64,000 nucleotides of DNA from 21-14-0-10-47-8 sp966211795 (GCA_966211795.1 CBIHNW010000007.1:124001-188000); one strand, 5' to 3'. Positions 42,329 to 51,136 are shown, numbered from the stretch's first letter. Made by a program: numbers and translations. The notes: generated from the letters alone by a model not told the origin.

Positions 42329-42820
42329 ATGAAAAATACTTTCGTTGCTTTGATTGCTGTCTCTGTGTCTGCGTTTGCCGTTCCCTCTTTGAGTTTCGCA
42401 ACAGATGCTTGCGTCCCATCAATGAGCGTTGATCAAGCCAAAGCCCAATTGGATGCTGGCGTTTCTCGGCTTAATCAAGACCTGCATGCGCGATACGCCG
42501 CAGCTGGTGCTGCGTTCGATCAAGCCAATGCCACCTGCATGACAAAGCATGAAGCGCGCATGAAAGTCATTGAAGCGAATTATCAGGACCAAGTCCGCAC
42601 CATCAAAGAAAATTTGAATTTGGGTTGGCGAGAACAATTGGTTGCAGCGGTCAACGCTCGGAATGAAGCTGCCGCGCAATCGGCGCAGTGGTACACGGCC
42701 GAGACAGAATCTCATCTCGCCACTTACAACCAGACTTGTGCTGATGCTCAAGCCGATTTCAACACCAAGGCTTTGGCATTGAACGCCCAGTACAACAAAG
42801 CCGTCTGCGCCGCTCGCTAA
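42329..42820 (+). CDS. Small secreted helical protein
   Basis: 163 residues from ATG 42329, preceded by CAGGAG. Signal peptide MKNTFVALIAVSVSAFAV with cleavage near LSFA24. The mature part is rich in Ala, Gln and Asn and predicts long amphipathic helices. Cysteines near residues 28 (DACVPS), 70 (ATCMTK), 137 (QTCADA) and 161 (KAVCAAR) could tie the helices together. No enzyme motif. It lies alone between rpoH and the convergent sensor kinase gene. The plan resembles small periplasmic chaperone-like proteins, but no family is recognised. Confidence 0.72.
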   Translation: MKNTFVALIAVSVSAFAVPSLSFATDACVPSMSVDQAKAQLDAGVSRLNQDLHARYAAAGAAFDQANATCMTKHEARMKVIEANYQDQVRTIKENLNLGWREQLVAAVNARNEAAAQSAQWYTAETESHLATYNQTCADAQADFNTKALALNAQYNKAVCAAR

Positions 42821-42847
42821 AGCTGATTGAGAGCGGTCGCTGCTCCG

Positions 42848-44398
42848 TTAAATTGGAAAAATCATTTCAATTTCGGCGCCACTGATTTTACCGGTGGCGT
42901 CGGTTTGATTTTTCACCTGAAGGCCCGCCATGTGGGCGTCGCAGATTGTTTTCATGATCACCGAACCCAAGCCAACCGAAATGCGGTGCTGAGCGCCGCT
43001 TTGCATTTGCCGACTGTGGCGACGTTCGCCGAAAGTTTTTAAGACTTCAGACGGGAAGCCCGGGCCATCATCTTTGATTTTTAATATCAGATTTTTTCCT
43101 GAAGCTTCTGTTTGGATCGAAACCTTATGTTGCGCAAAAGAAGCCGCATTTTCCAGCGCATTGCGGATCAAGCGGCGGATCAGGTAAGGGTCCGCTGAAA
43201 CCATCACATTTGCGGTGGTTAAATGGGTCTGAATCGAAATTTGTCGTTCTTGAAATTTTTCGCGCAGATTGATCTGGTCGGCCTCGTCCTGCAAAATCGC
43301 TTCGATCGAAATCGGCTTTCGGTCTTTCTGGTAATTGGGTTCGTTGACCTGAGCCAAGAAGAGAAGATCTTCGACCAATCTTTCAACGTACTGCACTTCG
43401 CTCAGGGACATGTCCAGCATTTCGGTCTTGGTGGCGGCATCGATGCGATCCGATTTCAGGCTCAAGGTTTCCAGAAAACTTTTTAACGAGGCGATCGGCG
43501 TTCGTAGATCATGGGTGAGCTCTTGCAACAGTTTGGTGCGCGCACGCTCGACGGAACGCAGGTGCTCGACTAACTTTTCGATTTCGTCGGCCATCAGATT
43601 GAAACGAAGCATGGCTTGTCCGAACTCGTCTTTGCGTTTGACCTGAAACCGCGCTTTGAGATTTCCTTTTTGCAGCTGGGAGATCACATCATCGGCCAGT
43701 TTCACATTCTTATTCACGGAATAATAAATCATCGAGACCGCAACCGCGATCCCCAGCGCCAAGGATAAGAGCAACGAGATCACTCCGAATAGCGGAGGCG
43801 GAATCATTGGCTTATCGTGGGGTGGACCGTTGATTCCCGCCTTGGAGGGATCATTGAAACGCGGATGTTCGATCAATAGATACTGTGCGGGTGTGCCTGA
43901 TAGGCGCACGAGATGATTCTGCCGAAATCCCATGGGTGGCGGGCCACCCGGCCCCGGTCCGAAATTCAGGCCGCCCATCAGTGGCGGTCCGCGATGACCT
44001 TCATGCGGTCGAAAATCAGGTTCCCCATCCGTGGGGGGTTGGGGGTTCATCGAAATGGATTGGTAAGCTTCCGTTGGCTTTTGGATTTTATCCCACTCGA
44101 ATGACAGTTTTTGCTCTGGTGGGTACAGAACTGCGCCTTGATCCGAAATGAGCGTGAGCTTCGGTCCGGGAAAATGATCGCTCATTTGTGCGAGCTCTTT
44201 TAAGGCCGCGACTTTATCGTTGGCATTCAAGCGGTCCACCAATTTCGCGAAGAATAAGGGTGGCTGCAGGGTCATTTCGCTTGGCTTCGGCGCCAGTTGC
44301 CGCATCAAAAAATTATTGAAGAAAAATCCCAGCACGACAAAGCTGACCAAGCAGATGAGAGCTAAGAAAAAGTATTTTTGAAATATATTGATTTTCAT
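42848..44398 (-). CDS. Sensor histidine kinase with a Pro/Gly/His-rich periplasmic loop
   Basis: 516 residues. TM1 at about 10-30; a periplasmic region (31-200) whose second half is rich in Pro, Gly, His and Met (PHEGHRGPPLMGG, PGGPPPMGFRQNH); TM2 at 203-226; HAMP at 228-280. The HisKA domain has phospho-acceptor His296 in QELTHDLRTPIASLKS, and the HATPase has N413 (RNALENA), DDGPGF at 443-448 and SVGLGS. All catalytic motifs are present. It overlaps the regulator gene by one base (TGATG) and is the last of a four-gene operon. The low-complexity His/Met loop suggests metal sensing, which is inference. Confidence 0.93.
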   Translation of the reverse strand: MKINIFQKYFFLALICLVSFVVLGFFFNNFLMRQLAPKPSEMTLQPPLFFAKLVDRLNANDKVAALKELAQMSDHFPGPKLTLISDQGAVLYPPEQKLSFEWDKIQKPTEAYQSISMNPQPPTDGEPDFRPHEGHRGPPLMGGLNFGPGPGGPPPMGFRQNHLVRLSGTPAQYLLIEHPRFNDPSKAGINGPPHDKPMIPPPLFGVISLLLSLALGIAVAVSMIYYSVNKNVKLADDVISQLQKGNLKARFQVKRKDEFGQAMLRFNLMADEIEKLVEHLRSVERARTKLLQELTHDLRTPIASLKSFLETLSLKSDRIDAATKTEMLDMSLSEVQYVERLVEDLLFLAQVNEPNYQKDRKPISIEAILQDEADQINLREKFQERQISIQTHLTTANVMVSADPYLIRRLIRNALENAASFAQHKVSIQTEASGKNLILKIKDDGPGFPSEVLKTFGERRHSRQMQSGAQHRISVGLGSVIMKTICDAHMAGLQVKNQTDATGKISGAEIEMIFPI

Positions 44399-45069
44399 CA
44401 GGCCTTCTCCAATCGGTAGCCCACGCCGTAGACCGAGGAAACTTTGATCGACTGGACACCTGATTTTTTCAATTTGGATCGCAAGTGACTGACGTGCGAA
44501 TCGATGGTGCGATCAAATATCTCGCCGTCTTTATCGAAAAGCTGCAGCAAAGATTCACGGGTCACGATATTGTCGGCCTTTTCCACCATGTGCAGAAGAA
44601 TGTCGAATTCGCGGCGATTCAGTTCAATCGTGGCATCACCGAATTTCACACTGCGCTGATCAATCAGAATCAGAAGGTCTTCATAACGAATCTGTCGCTC
44701 ACGTCGTTGCGGCTCGCGCAGAACGGCTTTGACTCGGGCTAAGAGCTCTTTGTTACCGAAAGGTTTTCGCATGTAATCGTTAGCGCCCAATTGCAATCCC
44801 GTCACCACCGAGTCTTCATCCGTTTGCGCGGTCAGAATGATCACCGGCAGGCGCGAACCGGACTCGCGCAGTTTTTTCAGGAAATCAAAGCCGTGCCCGT
44901 CGGGAAGGCCCAAATCTAAAATCACCAGGTGAAACGAATTTTTCTGATTGAGCTCTTCCGCTTGCTTCAAATTTTCGGCGCGCGAGAACTGGTAGCCTTC
45001 GAGCTCGAGATTGATTTGCAGGCCCCGCGCCAATCCGGGATCATCTTCGACCAATAAAATTTGAATCAT
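44398..45069 (-). CDS. OmpR/PhoB family response regulator
   Basis: 223 residues. The receiver domain has Glu8-Asp9-Asp10, phospho-acceptor Asp52 (LVILDLGLPDG), Thr80 and Lys102 (RKPFG). A winged-helix DNA-binding domain follows with LNRREFDILLHM and the closing RTIDSHVSHLRSKL...VYGVGYRLE. ATG 45069 has AGGAG seven bases upstream. It is 48 bases downstream of the Met-rich protein gene and overlaps the kinase by one base. It is likely autoregulatory; a candidate operator is the inverted repeat at 46520-46540. Confidence 0.95.
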   Translation of the reverse strand: MIQILLVEDDPGLARGLQINLELEGYQFSRAENLKQAEELNQKNSFHLVILDLGLPDGHGFDFLKKLRESGSRLPVIILTAQTDEDSVVTGLQLGANDYMRKPFGNKELLARVKAVLREPQRRERQIRYEDLLILIDQRSVKFGDATIELNRREFDILLHMVEKADNIVTRESLLQLFDKDGEIFDRTIDSHVSHLRSKLKKSGVQSIKVSSVYGVGYRLEKA

Positions 45070-45117
45070 ACGCAAACTCCTGTGTGTCGCTTTTCTCTCT
45101 CAAGATCATTTCACATC

Positions 45118-46014
45118 TTAAATGCCCAGACCACTGCTCCTTATGCCGGCACTTGGACTATTGGCCTGCATCAGCTGCATGTAGAGAGGCATATAATAAG
45201 AAGATCCGGAATTGTTCATATTCAGGTACGGATTCATCATCATGCTGTTCATATTATTCATTCCGCCCATCGATCCCGAGGACATCATGGAATTCATGTA
45301 AGGATTCATCATCGAATTCATGCTCATCATGGAATTCATGCCCATGCCCATGCGGTTCATACCGGCACCTTGCATATTGGAGCCGCCGCCCATCAGACTG
45401 GTCAGCATCGGTAAGATGCCGCCCATGGAATTGGAATTCATGCCGTTCATGTTGCCTGCGCCATTTTGGTTTCCGCTCATCATCGAACGTTGGCTTTGGC
45501 GCTGCGCTTGTTTTTTACATTTGGTCATCTTGTCGTCCATGGCGTCTTCGACTTCCTCGCGCATTTCGGCGGTCAATTGCGTTTGTGGTCCGTTACCGCT
45601 GTCCGAGCCGCCGCCTGCGCGACCAGGGCCGGGACCGCCGGGGCCGCCACGGCCACCGCCGCCTCCGATGCTGGATTTGATTTGCGCGAACATGTCTTCC
45701 GGTTCGTCATCACCGAACATCGAATCTTCGCCACCACCCTGTTTCGGGCAGTCCATGTTTTTTATTTTCTTAAGCATGCGATCCTTTTGGCGTTCCGCTG
45801 CGGCTGTATCCACCACCGGCTGTGCGGGGCCTTTTTCTTTCAACGCTTTTTCGAGCTCGGTGATGCGTCCCTGCAGCCGTTCCATTTCTGGATTGCGCGC
45901 TTTATCGCATTCGATGCAGGGACGACCTTCGGTGGCGGACCGGTCACCCGGTTCCGCATTGGCTCCAAATCCCAGCGTCATCATCAACAGACTCAAGAAA
46001 ATTCCGAATTTCAT
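45118..46014 (-). CDS. Met-rich secreted protein of the two-component operon
   Basis: 298 residues. Signal peptide MKFGIFLSLLMMTLGFGANA. Residues 30-90 hold a C33-x2-C36 pair and a coiled coil. A Gly/Pro run lies at 116-142. Residues 178-282 contain about 30 methionines in 105 residues together with Asn, Gly and Ser, including two NPY modules (MMNPYMNSMM and MMMNPYLNMNN). The cysteines are at 33, 36, 89 and 166. Such Met density is typical of copper or silver binding periplasmic proteins, but low-complexity assembly is also possible. It lies 27 bases after the His-rich gene and before the regulator gene. Confidence 0.78.
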   Translation of the reverse strand: MKFGIFLSLLMMTLGFGANAEPGDRSATEGRPCIECDKARNPEMERLQGRITELEKALKEKGPAQPVVDTAAAERQKDRMLKKIKNMDCPKQGGGEDSMFGDDEPEDMFAQIKSSIGGGGGRGGPGGPGPGRAGGGSDSGNGPQTQLTAEMREEVEDAMDDKMTKCKKQAQRQSQRSMMSGNQNGAGNMNGMNSNSMGGILPMLTSLMGGGSNMQGAGMNRMGMGMNSMMSMNSMMNPYMNSMMSSGSMGGMNNMNSMMMNPYLNMNNSGSSYYMPLYMQLMQANSPSAGIRSSGLGI

Positions 46015-46041
46015 AAATGCTCCTTTTGAGCCATCAAAGAC

Positions 46042-46404
46042 TTATTGCGCTCCGGTCGAGCTGTCATCGCTTGCAGATTGACGTTGTGGTGGAGCTTGAT
46101 CTGGATTTCCGTCCTGACCCTGATCCGGATGTTGGTGATGTGGGTGGCGCGGCAAGCTGACATTCTTTTCCGCAAGGCAAGCGTCCATCTTGTCTCGTTG
46201 CTCTTTCGTCGGTCTTTGGCCAGAGCCAGGCTGGGGCAAAGAATTGGCCGACGCGCAGGCTTCGAACGCCGCTTTTGTTTTGGCGTCCATTTCCGGTGGC
46301 TGGTGGTTTTGCGCCATGGATGTGTGTCCAATCATGACGGCCACCAATGGGATCATTAAGAATGTGGTCCACATGGTTTCGTTTGTTTTTTGATTCTGCT
46401 TCAT
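46042..46404 (-). CDS. Small periplasmic protein with paired cysteines and a His-rich tail
   Basis: 120 residues from ATG 46404 (GAGGAGG upstream; the longer frame to 46572 is unsupported). A hydrophobic segment (12-31) acts as a signal or anchor. The core has Cys50 and Cys76 flanking a PxPGSGQRPTKEQRDKMDAC segment, a pattern I recall in small exported Bdellovibrio-type proteins. A PRHPHHQH patch at 86-92 and an acidic/Gln-rich tail follow. The His patch could bind metal. It heads the operon of Met-rich protein, regulator and kinase. Function unknown. Confidence 0.7.
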   Translation of the reverse strand: MKQNQKTNETMWTTFLMIPLVAVMIGHTSMAQNHQPPEMDAKTKAAFEACASANSLPQPGSGQRPTKEQRDKMDACLAEKNVSLPRHPHHQHPDQGQDGNPDQAPPQRQSASDDSSTGAQ

Positions 46405-46519
46405 ACTGTCCTCCTCGTGTTCAGTTTGTCGCGTTTCTTCGTCGCATGGATCGACCGCGAATCTGGAATCAGTTTTCCAAACAAGTGTTGAAACAAAATG
46501 GAAGCCACAAATATTTTTT

Positions 46520-46540
46520 TGAGACGTGATTGGCGTCTCA
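46520..46540. promoter_or_regulatory. Candidate operator between the two-component operon and the RCC1 lipoprotein gene
   Basis: TGAGACG-TGATTGG-CGTCTCA is a perfect 7-bp inverted repeat with a 7-base spacer in the divergent region 46405-46621. T or A tracts precede rather than follow it on the relevant strands, so it does not work as a terminator. Its position, 116 bases from the first gene of the two-component operon, suits a regulator binding site. The pairing with this regulator is inferred. Confidence 0.45.
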
Positions 46541-46621
46541 GGATGAGATTGAATCCTTGATTCTTTCCACAATCTCTCAATAGTCCTTTGTCAGAATTGA
46601 TATATCACAGAGGGGGAATCC

Positions 46622-48154
46622 GTGATTGCGCAAAGACAACAACGATGGTCGCTGGTCACTAGAGGACTGCTGGTCTTAATGATGAGTTTTGCTTTTCTCT
46701 TTTTCCAGAACTGTTCTTCCAGTGTTGCAGGTCAGGATTCGGGCGCTTCGGATGCCACCGTGACGACTTCTGCTTACACGGATCCGAATGTGATCACCTC
46801 GGTCACCTCTCCTTCTGTGACCGAAGGAACTTCGGCCAGCATCACCATCACCCTGTCCAGCACCAGCGCCAGTGAACGGACTTTTCAGTATAAAACGGTC
46901 GATGGGACGGCTTACGCCACCTACAATTACACGGCGGCCACCGGCACCATCACCGTGCCGGCTTATTCGAGCACGGCTTCAATTTCGATCGCGACCTTGA
47001 ATAATGGTGCCACCAACGGCACCACCAGTTTCTACGTCTACATTGGACAACTGGATTTAACGACCGAGAACTACGTCACTTCGACCGTGACCTTGATCGA
47101 TATCAATGGCAGCTCAACCAATCAGCTGGCAACCGGCGTGTACCACAGCTGCGGCATCGATGCGAATGCGGCTCTGTCTTGTTGGGGCTATAACAATCAC
47201 GGGCAATTGGGTGATGGCAGCACAACAAACTCGAATGTCTCAGAATCCATTTCGGGATTGAGCGCGAACGTCACGTCGGTCGCGGCCGGCGGATTTCACA
47301 CGTGCGCGGTGGTTAGCTCGGCTTTGAAATGCTGGGGCTCGAACTCGAACGGTCAATTGGGAACCGGAAATACGACGGATTACTATGCACCGCGAACCGT
47401 GACCAATCTCACTTCATCGGTGACGACGGTTGCGGCCGGTGGGTTTTACACTTGCGCCATCCAAAACGGCGCACTGTTTTGTTGGGGTGACAATAGCTAC
47501 GGACAACTCGGGGTTGGTTCAACTGCCGCAAACAGCACACCTGCTGCCGTTCCGGCTTTGAACACCGGCGTGACGGATCTTTCGGCCGGGTACTATCACG
47601 CTTGCGCAATCAAAAGCGGCGCCTTGTACTGTTGGGGTGCGAATTCAAATGGCGAGATCGGCGATGGCACCACCACCACTCAGACCACTCCGCAATTGGT
47701 GTCCGGTATGGAATCGGGCGTGACGGCCGTTGCCGCCGGTTTGAATTACACCTGCGCCATTCAATCCAGCCGAGTCAAATGCTGGGGCGCCAATGCGAAC
47801 GGACAGCTCGGCACTTCGGACACGACCGCGCACATCGCGCCTTATTATATGGGCATCGCCGATGGCGTGAGCGTTTACACGAATCTGCTCACGACTTGCG
47901 TGAAGAATTCCAGTTCGGTTTTGTACTGCTGGGGTTACAATGGCTACGGTCAAGTCGGCACAGGATCCACAACCGGAAATATCACGGCCGCCAATATCGT
48001 GTTCAGCACTGGCGCAACCTCGGCTTCAAATGGGCACGGCTATCACATGTGCGCGTCCCGCTCGTCGACGGCTTATTGCTGGGGATACAATTATTACGGG
48101 GAATTGGGAAATTCGACCTATCAAACCGCAAACACACCGCAGACCGTGGAATAA
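46622..48154 (+). CDS. Calx-beta and RCC1-repeat lipoprotein
   Basis: 510 residues from GTG 46622 (AGAGGGGG upstream). Lipobox FFQNC31 predicts an outer-membrane lipoprotein. A Calx-beta-like domain (about 55-165) carries VTEGTSASITI and the closing VTLIDINGS strand. Seven RCC1-type blades then follow (about 166-510), each with an aromatic-x-x-C...CWGxNxxGQLG pattern; every blade has a cysteine pair about ten residues apart. Similar repeat lipoproteins are surface adhesion or binding proteins, so a host or prey contact role is possible but unproven. The next gene starts 14 bases later and is probably in the same operon. Confidence 0.88.
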   Translation: MIAQRQQRWSLVTRGLLVLMMSFAFLFFQNCSSSVAGQDSGASDATVTTSAYTDPNVITSVTSPSVTEGTSASITITLSSTSASERTFQYKTVDGTAYATYNYTAATGTITVPAYSSTASISIATLNNGATNGTTSFYVYIGQLDLTTENYVTSTVTLIDINGSSTNQLATGVYHSCGIDANAALSCWGYNNHGQLGDGSTTNSNVSESISGLSANVTSVAAGGFHTCAVVSSALKCWGSNSNGQLGTGNTTDYYAPRTVTNLTSSVTTVAAGGFYTCAIQNGALFCWGDNSYGQLGVGSTAANSTPAAVPALNTGVTDLSAGYYHACAIKSGALYCWGANSNGEIGDGTTTTQTTPQLVSGMESGVTAVAAGLNYTCAIQSSRVKCWGANANGQLGTSDTTAHIAPYYMGIADGVSVYTNLLTTCVKNSSSVLYCWGYNGYGQVGTGSTTGNITAANIVFSTGATSASNGHGYHMCASRSSTAYCWGYNYYGELGNSTYQTANTPQTVE

Positions 48155-48168
48155 CTGAAGGAGACTGT

Positions 48169-49176
48169 ATGAAACATTTCAACTTGATCATCGCCCTGAT
48201 TTACGTGCTGAGTGGTCTGCCGGCTCAAGCCACAACGATAGAGCCTGTTGTCGATTTGATGCACCAATCAGAATTTTTGAAAATGTCCGAGCAGCCTTTG
48301 TCTCATCTCTGGAGCGCGCTGAAACCGTTCTTGTCGAAAGAAGACGTGGCCCAATATCAAAATTTCTTTCAGACTTATCCGGATTTTAAAATTCCGAAGA
48401 TGTCGGTGACGAAAGTGTCTTCGGCCGAGAGCGGCACCATGATCCGAGTTTTGATGCAGTACAAATCGGACATGATCACCATCGACTTTCAAGAAGGTGG
48501 CGAGCAAGTGGCCACCGTCAATGGCGTGCACTTTAACATGGGTGATATGCGCTCCTTCCGGAAACTCTATCAACGGTTGGCAGCCGATGATGTGGGACTG
48601 AAAGAAATCGTCAGCCTGCAGCCTTTGCCCGCCGTGAAAGCCCAAGCCTCTTCATCTTGGTTCGAGTTGTTGTGGAGCTTTGCCGTTGTGCAAGCCATGG
48701 CGGCGGAGAACGCGTGCCAGTCTATGACGGGATCGCTTTGCTGGGATCAGGTTCAAGGCTCATTTTCCGAGAAGCAATCCGCGGTGAAGAGCCAAATTGA
48801 GTCCAAAAAGATCGCCAAGTCTGAGCTTTTCAGCATTGATCATGTTTTGCAAAATGAACTGAAAGCTTGCGAAGCTTCGCGCTGTCCGGAGCTGCCGAAC
48901 CTGCGGGAAAAAGTGCAGTTGGTGAAACCCTACCTGGCGGCAAAAAATGAAAGCAAAGTCCGCGAAGAAAAATCCACCTCGACATCAAGCATGTCCTGGT
49001 TGAAGCCATTGGCATTGGTCGCGGCCGGAGGATTGGTGTTGTGGGGATTGTGCGCTAAGAAAGTGATTCACATCTTCGGTTGCGGGAAGAGCTCCTCTTC
49101 TTCCACCACGACGGCCACGGCCCAGCCGGTCGTCACGCCGACCAGTCCGCTCTACACCGGGACCGGGACTCAGTAA
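48169..49176 (+). CDS. Exported protein with a C-terminal membrane helix
   Basis: 335 residues from ATG 48169 (AAGGAG upstream), 14 bases after the RCC1 lipoprotein gene; the frame is open far upstream inside that gene, but that is a shadow. Signal peptide MKHFNLIIALIYVLSGLPA, then a helical region (40-165), a Cys-rich segment (ENACQSM, GSLCWDQ, KACEASRCPE) and a transmembrane helix near 286-301 (LKPLALVAAGGLVLWGL). A short Ser/Thr-rich tail ends it. No family is recognised. Its coupling to the lipoprotein suggests that the two act together at the envelope. Confidence 0.75.
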   Translation: MKHFNLIIALIYVLSGLPAQATTIEPVVDLMHQSEFLKMSEQPLSHLWSALKPFLSKEDVAQYQNFFQTYPDFKIPKMSVTKVSSAESGTMIRVLMQYKSDMITIDFQEGGEQVATVNGVHFNMGDMRSFRKLYQRLAADDVGLKEIVSLQPLPAVKAQASSSWFELLWSFAVVQAMAAENACQSMTGSLCWDQVQGSFSEKQSAVKSQIESKKIAKSELFSIDHVLQNELKACEASRCPELPNLREKVQLVKPYLAAKNESKVREEKSTSTSSMSWLKPLALVAAGGLVLWGLCAKKVIHIFGCGKSSSSSTTTATAQPVVTPTSPLYTGTGTQ

Positions 49177-49374
49177 AAGTTACTGTCCAGACGAAAGACA
49201 TTCCGGTGCACTGGCACCGACGAAAAAAGGGGATCTCTTTTTGCAACTTCGTTGCTCCGTTGAAATGTTCGCGCGCTGAAACAACCTGCGTTTAGGTTTT
49301 GCCCGGGCCGTCGCCAATTCTGGTCTGGTGTCAAGCGTGTCGACAATGATGGTACGTAAACGGAGATTTGTGAA

Positions 49375-50853
49375 ATGAAGAAAAGTTTTTTTGTTCTTTC
49401 CTTTTTGATTTTTCTTTCGGTCCTGGCTCAAGCTCAAAACGCAAAACAGCTGGCCATTATCGAGCAAAACGCGCGTCCCGATGTTGCAACCATACTGAAA
49501 GATCCTGACCTCACCGCCGACTTTGCCGTCAGGTTTCGGGATCCCAATGGAAAAGTGAAAAATATCTCGACCTATCTGCCCCAGTTTATTGTCGCGTTTG
49601 AAAAAGCTTATCCCGGTGGAACCTACGCGTTTTTAGGTCGAGATATGGATCTCATCGCCGATGCGGTCGAAGCTTACTATCTTTCGATTGGCCAAAAAAA
49701 TCGAGTGCGCCGAATCCGCTTTTCAACACCCAGCCTGACCGGCGCGACGGCGGAGCTTTTGACCAACTTCCTGGTTCAAGAAGGATTGGATCTGACCCCT
49801 GGAGTTTCATTGAAACCTCCCTTCGTGATCATTGATTACACCTCCTATGCGGACCACGGTCGCAACAATGCGAGCTTCCCGAGCCAAGCCCGACATATCT
49901 TTAAAAACGTCGCCAAAACAATGAGCGCAAAAGGACTGAGCCCGTCCGAGATCATATCCCGCTTCAGCGTCGCGACTTTGTGTTCGAAAGTGAAAAACGG
50001 AAACAGCATTTTGGATCCGCTCAATACGGACCACCGAGCGCTGGCCGAAAGCCAAGCTAAATCCCTGGCGACTTCAGGTGACCTGAACCGCTTGATTCTC
50101 TTAAATGCCGGCGAAGACGCCATGGCTTATTATTCCGAATGGACCGGAAAATTTGGTTCCATTCGCATGTCAGCTAACGGGACGCTTTCCACCTCTCCGA
50201 TCAGCACGGAAAGTTTCGAGGATAAGAAATTAGTTTTTAGCGGAATTATTCAGGTGACCAATATAGCAAAGACTCCTGATTTCAAAGCCCGCGTCGCCGC
50301 TTTGGCACGGCAACACGGCGTGAATTTTCGTCCCCCGGTGCCTCCAGCACCGGAGCCAAAAAAAGAGTATTCAAATATTCGCATGGATCTCATGCTGAAA
50401 CAAACAGCTGAATTCTTACTGACATATATGACCCCGCTTTCAGACAACAAAGATTATGAAAAGATCAAAGTTGGGAATTCCACATTGAAACTGACCAGCA
50501 ATGGTCAAAAAGTGCTGCAAGACTTTACGACTCCGGGCGTACTTCAAGATGAACGTTACTTTGAAGTCGCCCTGGAGACTTTGACGAAGCTTTATGAGGA
50601 TGGGAAAATCGGCGTCCGCGACTTTCGGAATATTTTTGCATATATCTTAGGCGTGAAACCTATTACATCCGAAAGCTTCATCACGTTGGTGCGGTCGCGA
50701 TACCAGCGCATCATGCCCTTGGAAATTCTGTTAGGTCGCGAGGAAGAGCGCCAAAGTCTCCTCTCTTCAGGCGGAATCAAAGAACAGAATTATCGGCTCT
50801 TAACGGACAATGGAAGATTGAAACTGAGCTGCAAGTATGTGTTCCCTAAGTAG
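49375..50853 (+). CDS. Large secreted protein of unknown function
   Basis: 492 residues with a signal peptide (MKKSFFVLSFLIFLSVLAQAQ, cleavage near 20). The first half looks alpha/beta: YAFLGRDMDLIADAVEAYY, then RRIRFSTPSLTGATAELL, then PFVIIDYTSYADHGRNNASFP. The strand-Gly-Arg-Asp and strand-Asp-Tyr-Thr-Ser-Tyr placements recall phosphoribosyltransferase-like or Rossmann folds, but no complete motif is present. The second half is helical with a Pro linker near residues 318-324. A single-gene unit. The ribosome binding site is GGAG. It may be enzymatic, but I do not assign a family. Confidence 0.7.
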   Translation: MKKSFFVLSFLIFLSVLAQAQNAKQLAIIEQNARPDVATILKDPDLTADFAVRFRDPNGKVKNISTYLPQFIVAFEKAYPGGTYAFLGRDMDLIADAVEAYYLSIGQKNRVRRIRFSTPSLTGATAELLTNFLVQEGLDLTPGVSLKPPFVIIDYTSYADHGRNNASFPSQARHIFKNVAKTMSAKGLSPSEIISRFSVATLCSKVKNGNSILDPLNTDHRALAESQAKSLATSGDLNRLILLNAGEDAMAYYSEWTGKFGSIRMSANGTLSTSPISTESFEDKKLVFSGIIQVTNIAKTPDFKARVAALARQHGVNFRPPVPPAPEPKKEYSNIRMDLMLKQTAEFLLTYMTPLSDNKDYEKIKVGNSTLKLTSNGQKVLQDFTTPGVLQDERYFEVALETLTKLYEDGKIGVRDFRNIFAYILGVKPITSESFITLVRSRYQRIMPLEILLGREEERQSLLSSGGIKEQNYRLLTDNGRLKLSCKYVFPK

Positions 50854-50872
50854 CGTCCAGGCACCTACGTCG

Positions 50873-51136
50873 TTAAGGCGCCTTGGCGACATGCGAACTC
50901 TTTGATTTGAGATGAATCTTATATTCTGCAGGATCGTCGCCGATGCGAACTTTCCGCACCACTTTCGGTCCTTTGAAAATCGGCTCACCCATCGAAGCCT
51001 TGAGCTTCGCGTAAATGTCATCGCGGACGGCGTCCGCCTGTTGAAGCTCGATCGAAATCTGATCTTTGGTTCCGGCCCAGGAAGGGCTTGGCGAAAAGGT
51101 GAATAAGAGGCTGCAAAAAAGCAGGAGACGGTCCAT
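50873..51136 (-). CDS. Small secreted protein
   Basis: 87 residues from ATG 51136, preceded by GGGGGT; the frame upstream to 51178 is unsupported. Signal peptide MDRLLLFCSLLFTFSPSPS with cleavage near WAGT. The mature part (~65 residues) is basic and mostly helical at first (DQISIELQQADAVRDDIYAKL), with a strand pair at the end. No cysteines or motifs. It converges on the preceding secreted-protein gene. Function unknown. Confidence 0.6.
   Translation of the reverse strand: MDRLLLFCSLLFTFSPSPSWAGTKDQISIELQQADAVRDDIYAKLKASMGEPIFKGPKVVRKVRIGDDPAEYKIHLKSKSSHVAKAP

Noticed and set aside
46520..46540. The TGAGACG inverted repeat as a terminator
   Set aside because: The T-rich stretch precedes it on the plus strand and only A residues follow on the minus strand, so neither direction gives a U tract after the stem.
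47602..48168. Upstream extension of the exported protein gene at 48169
   Set aside because: The extension lies within the RCC1 repeats in another frame; a signal peptide and AAGGAG mark the true start at 48169.
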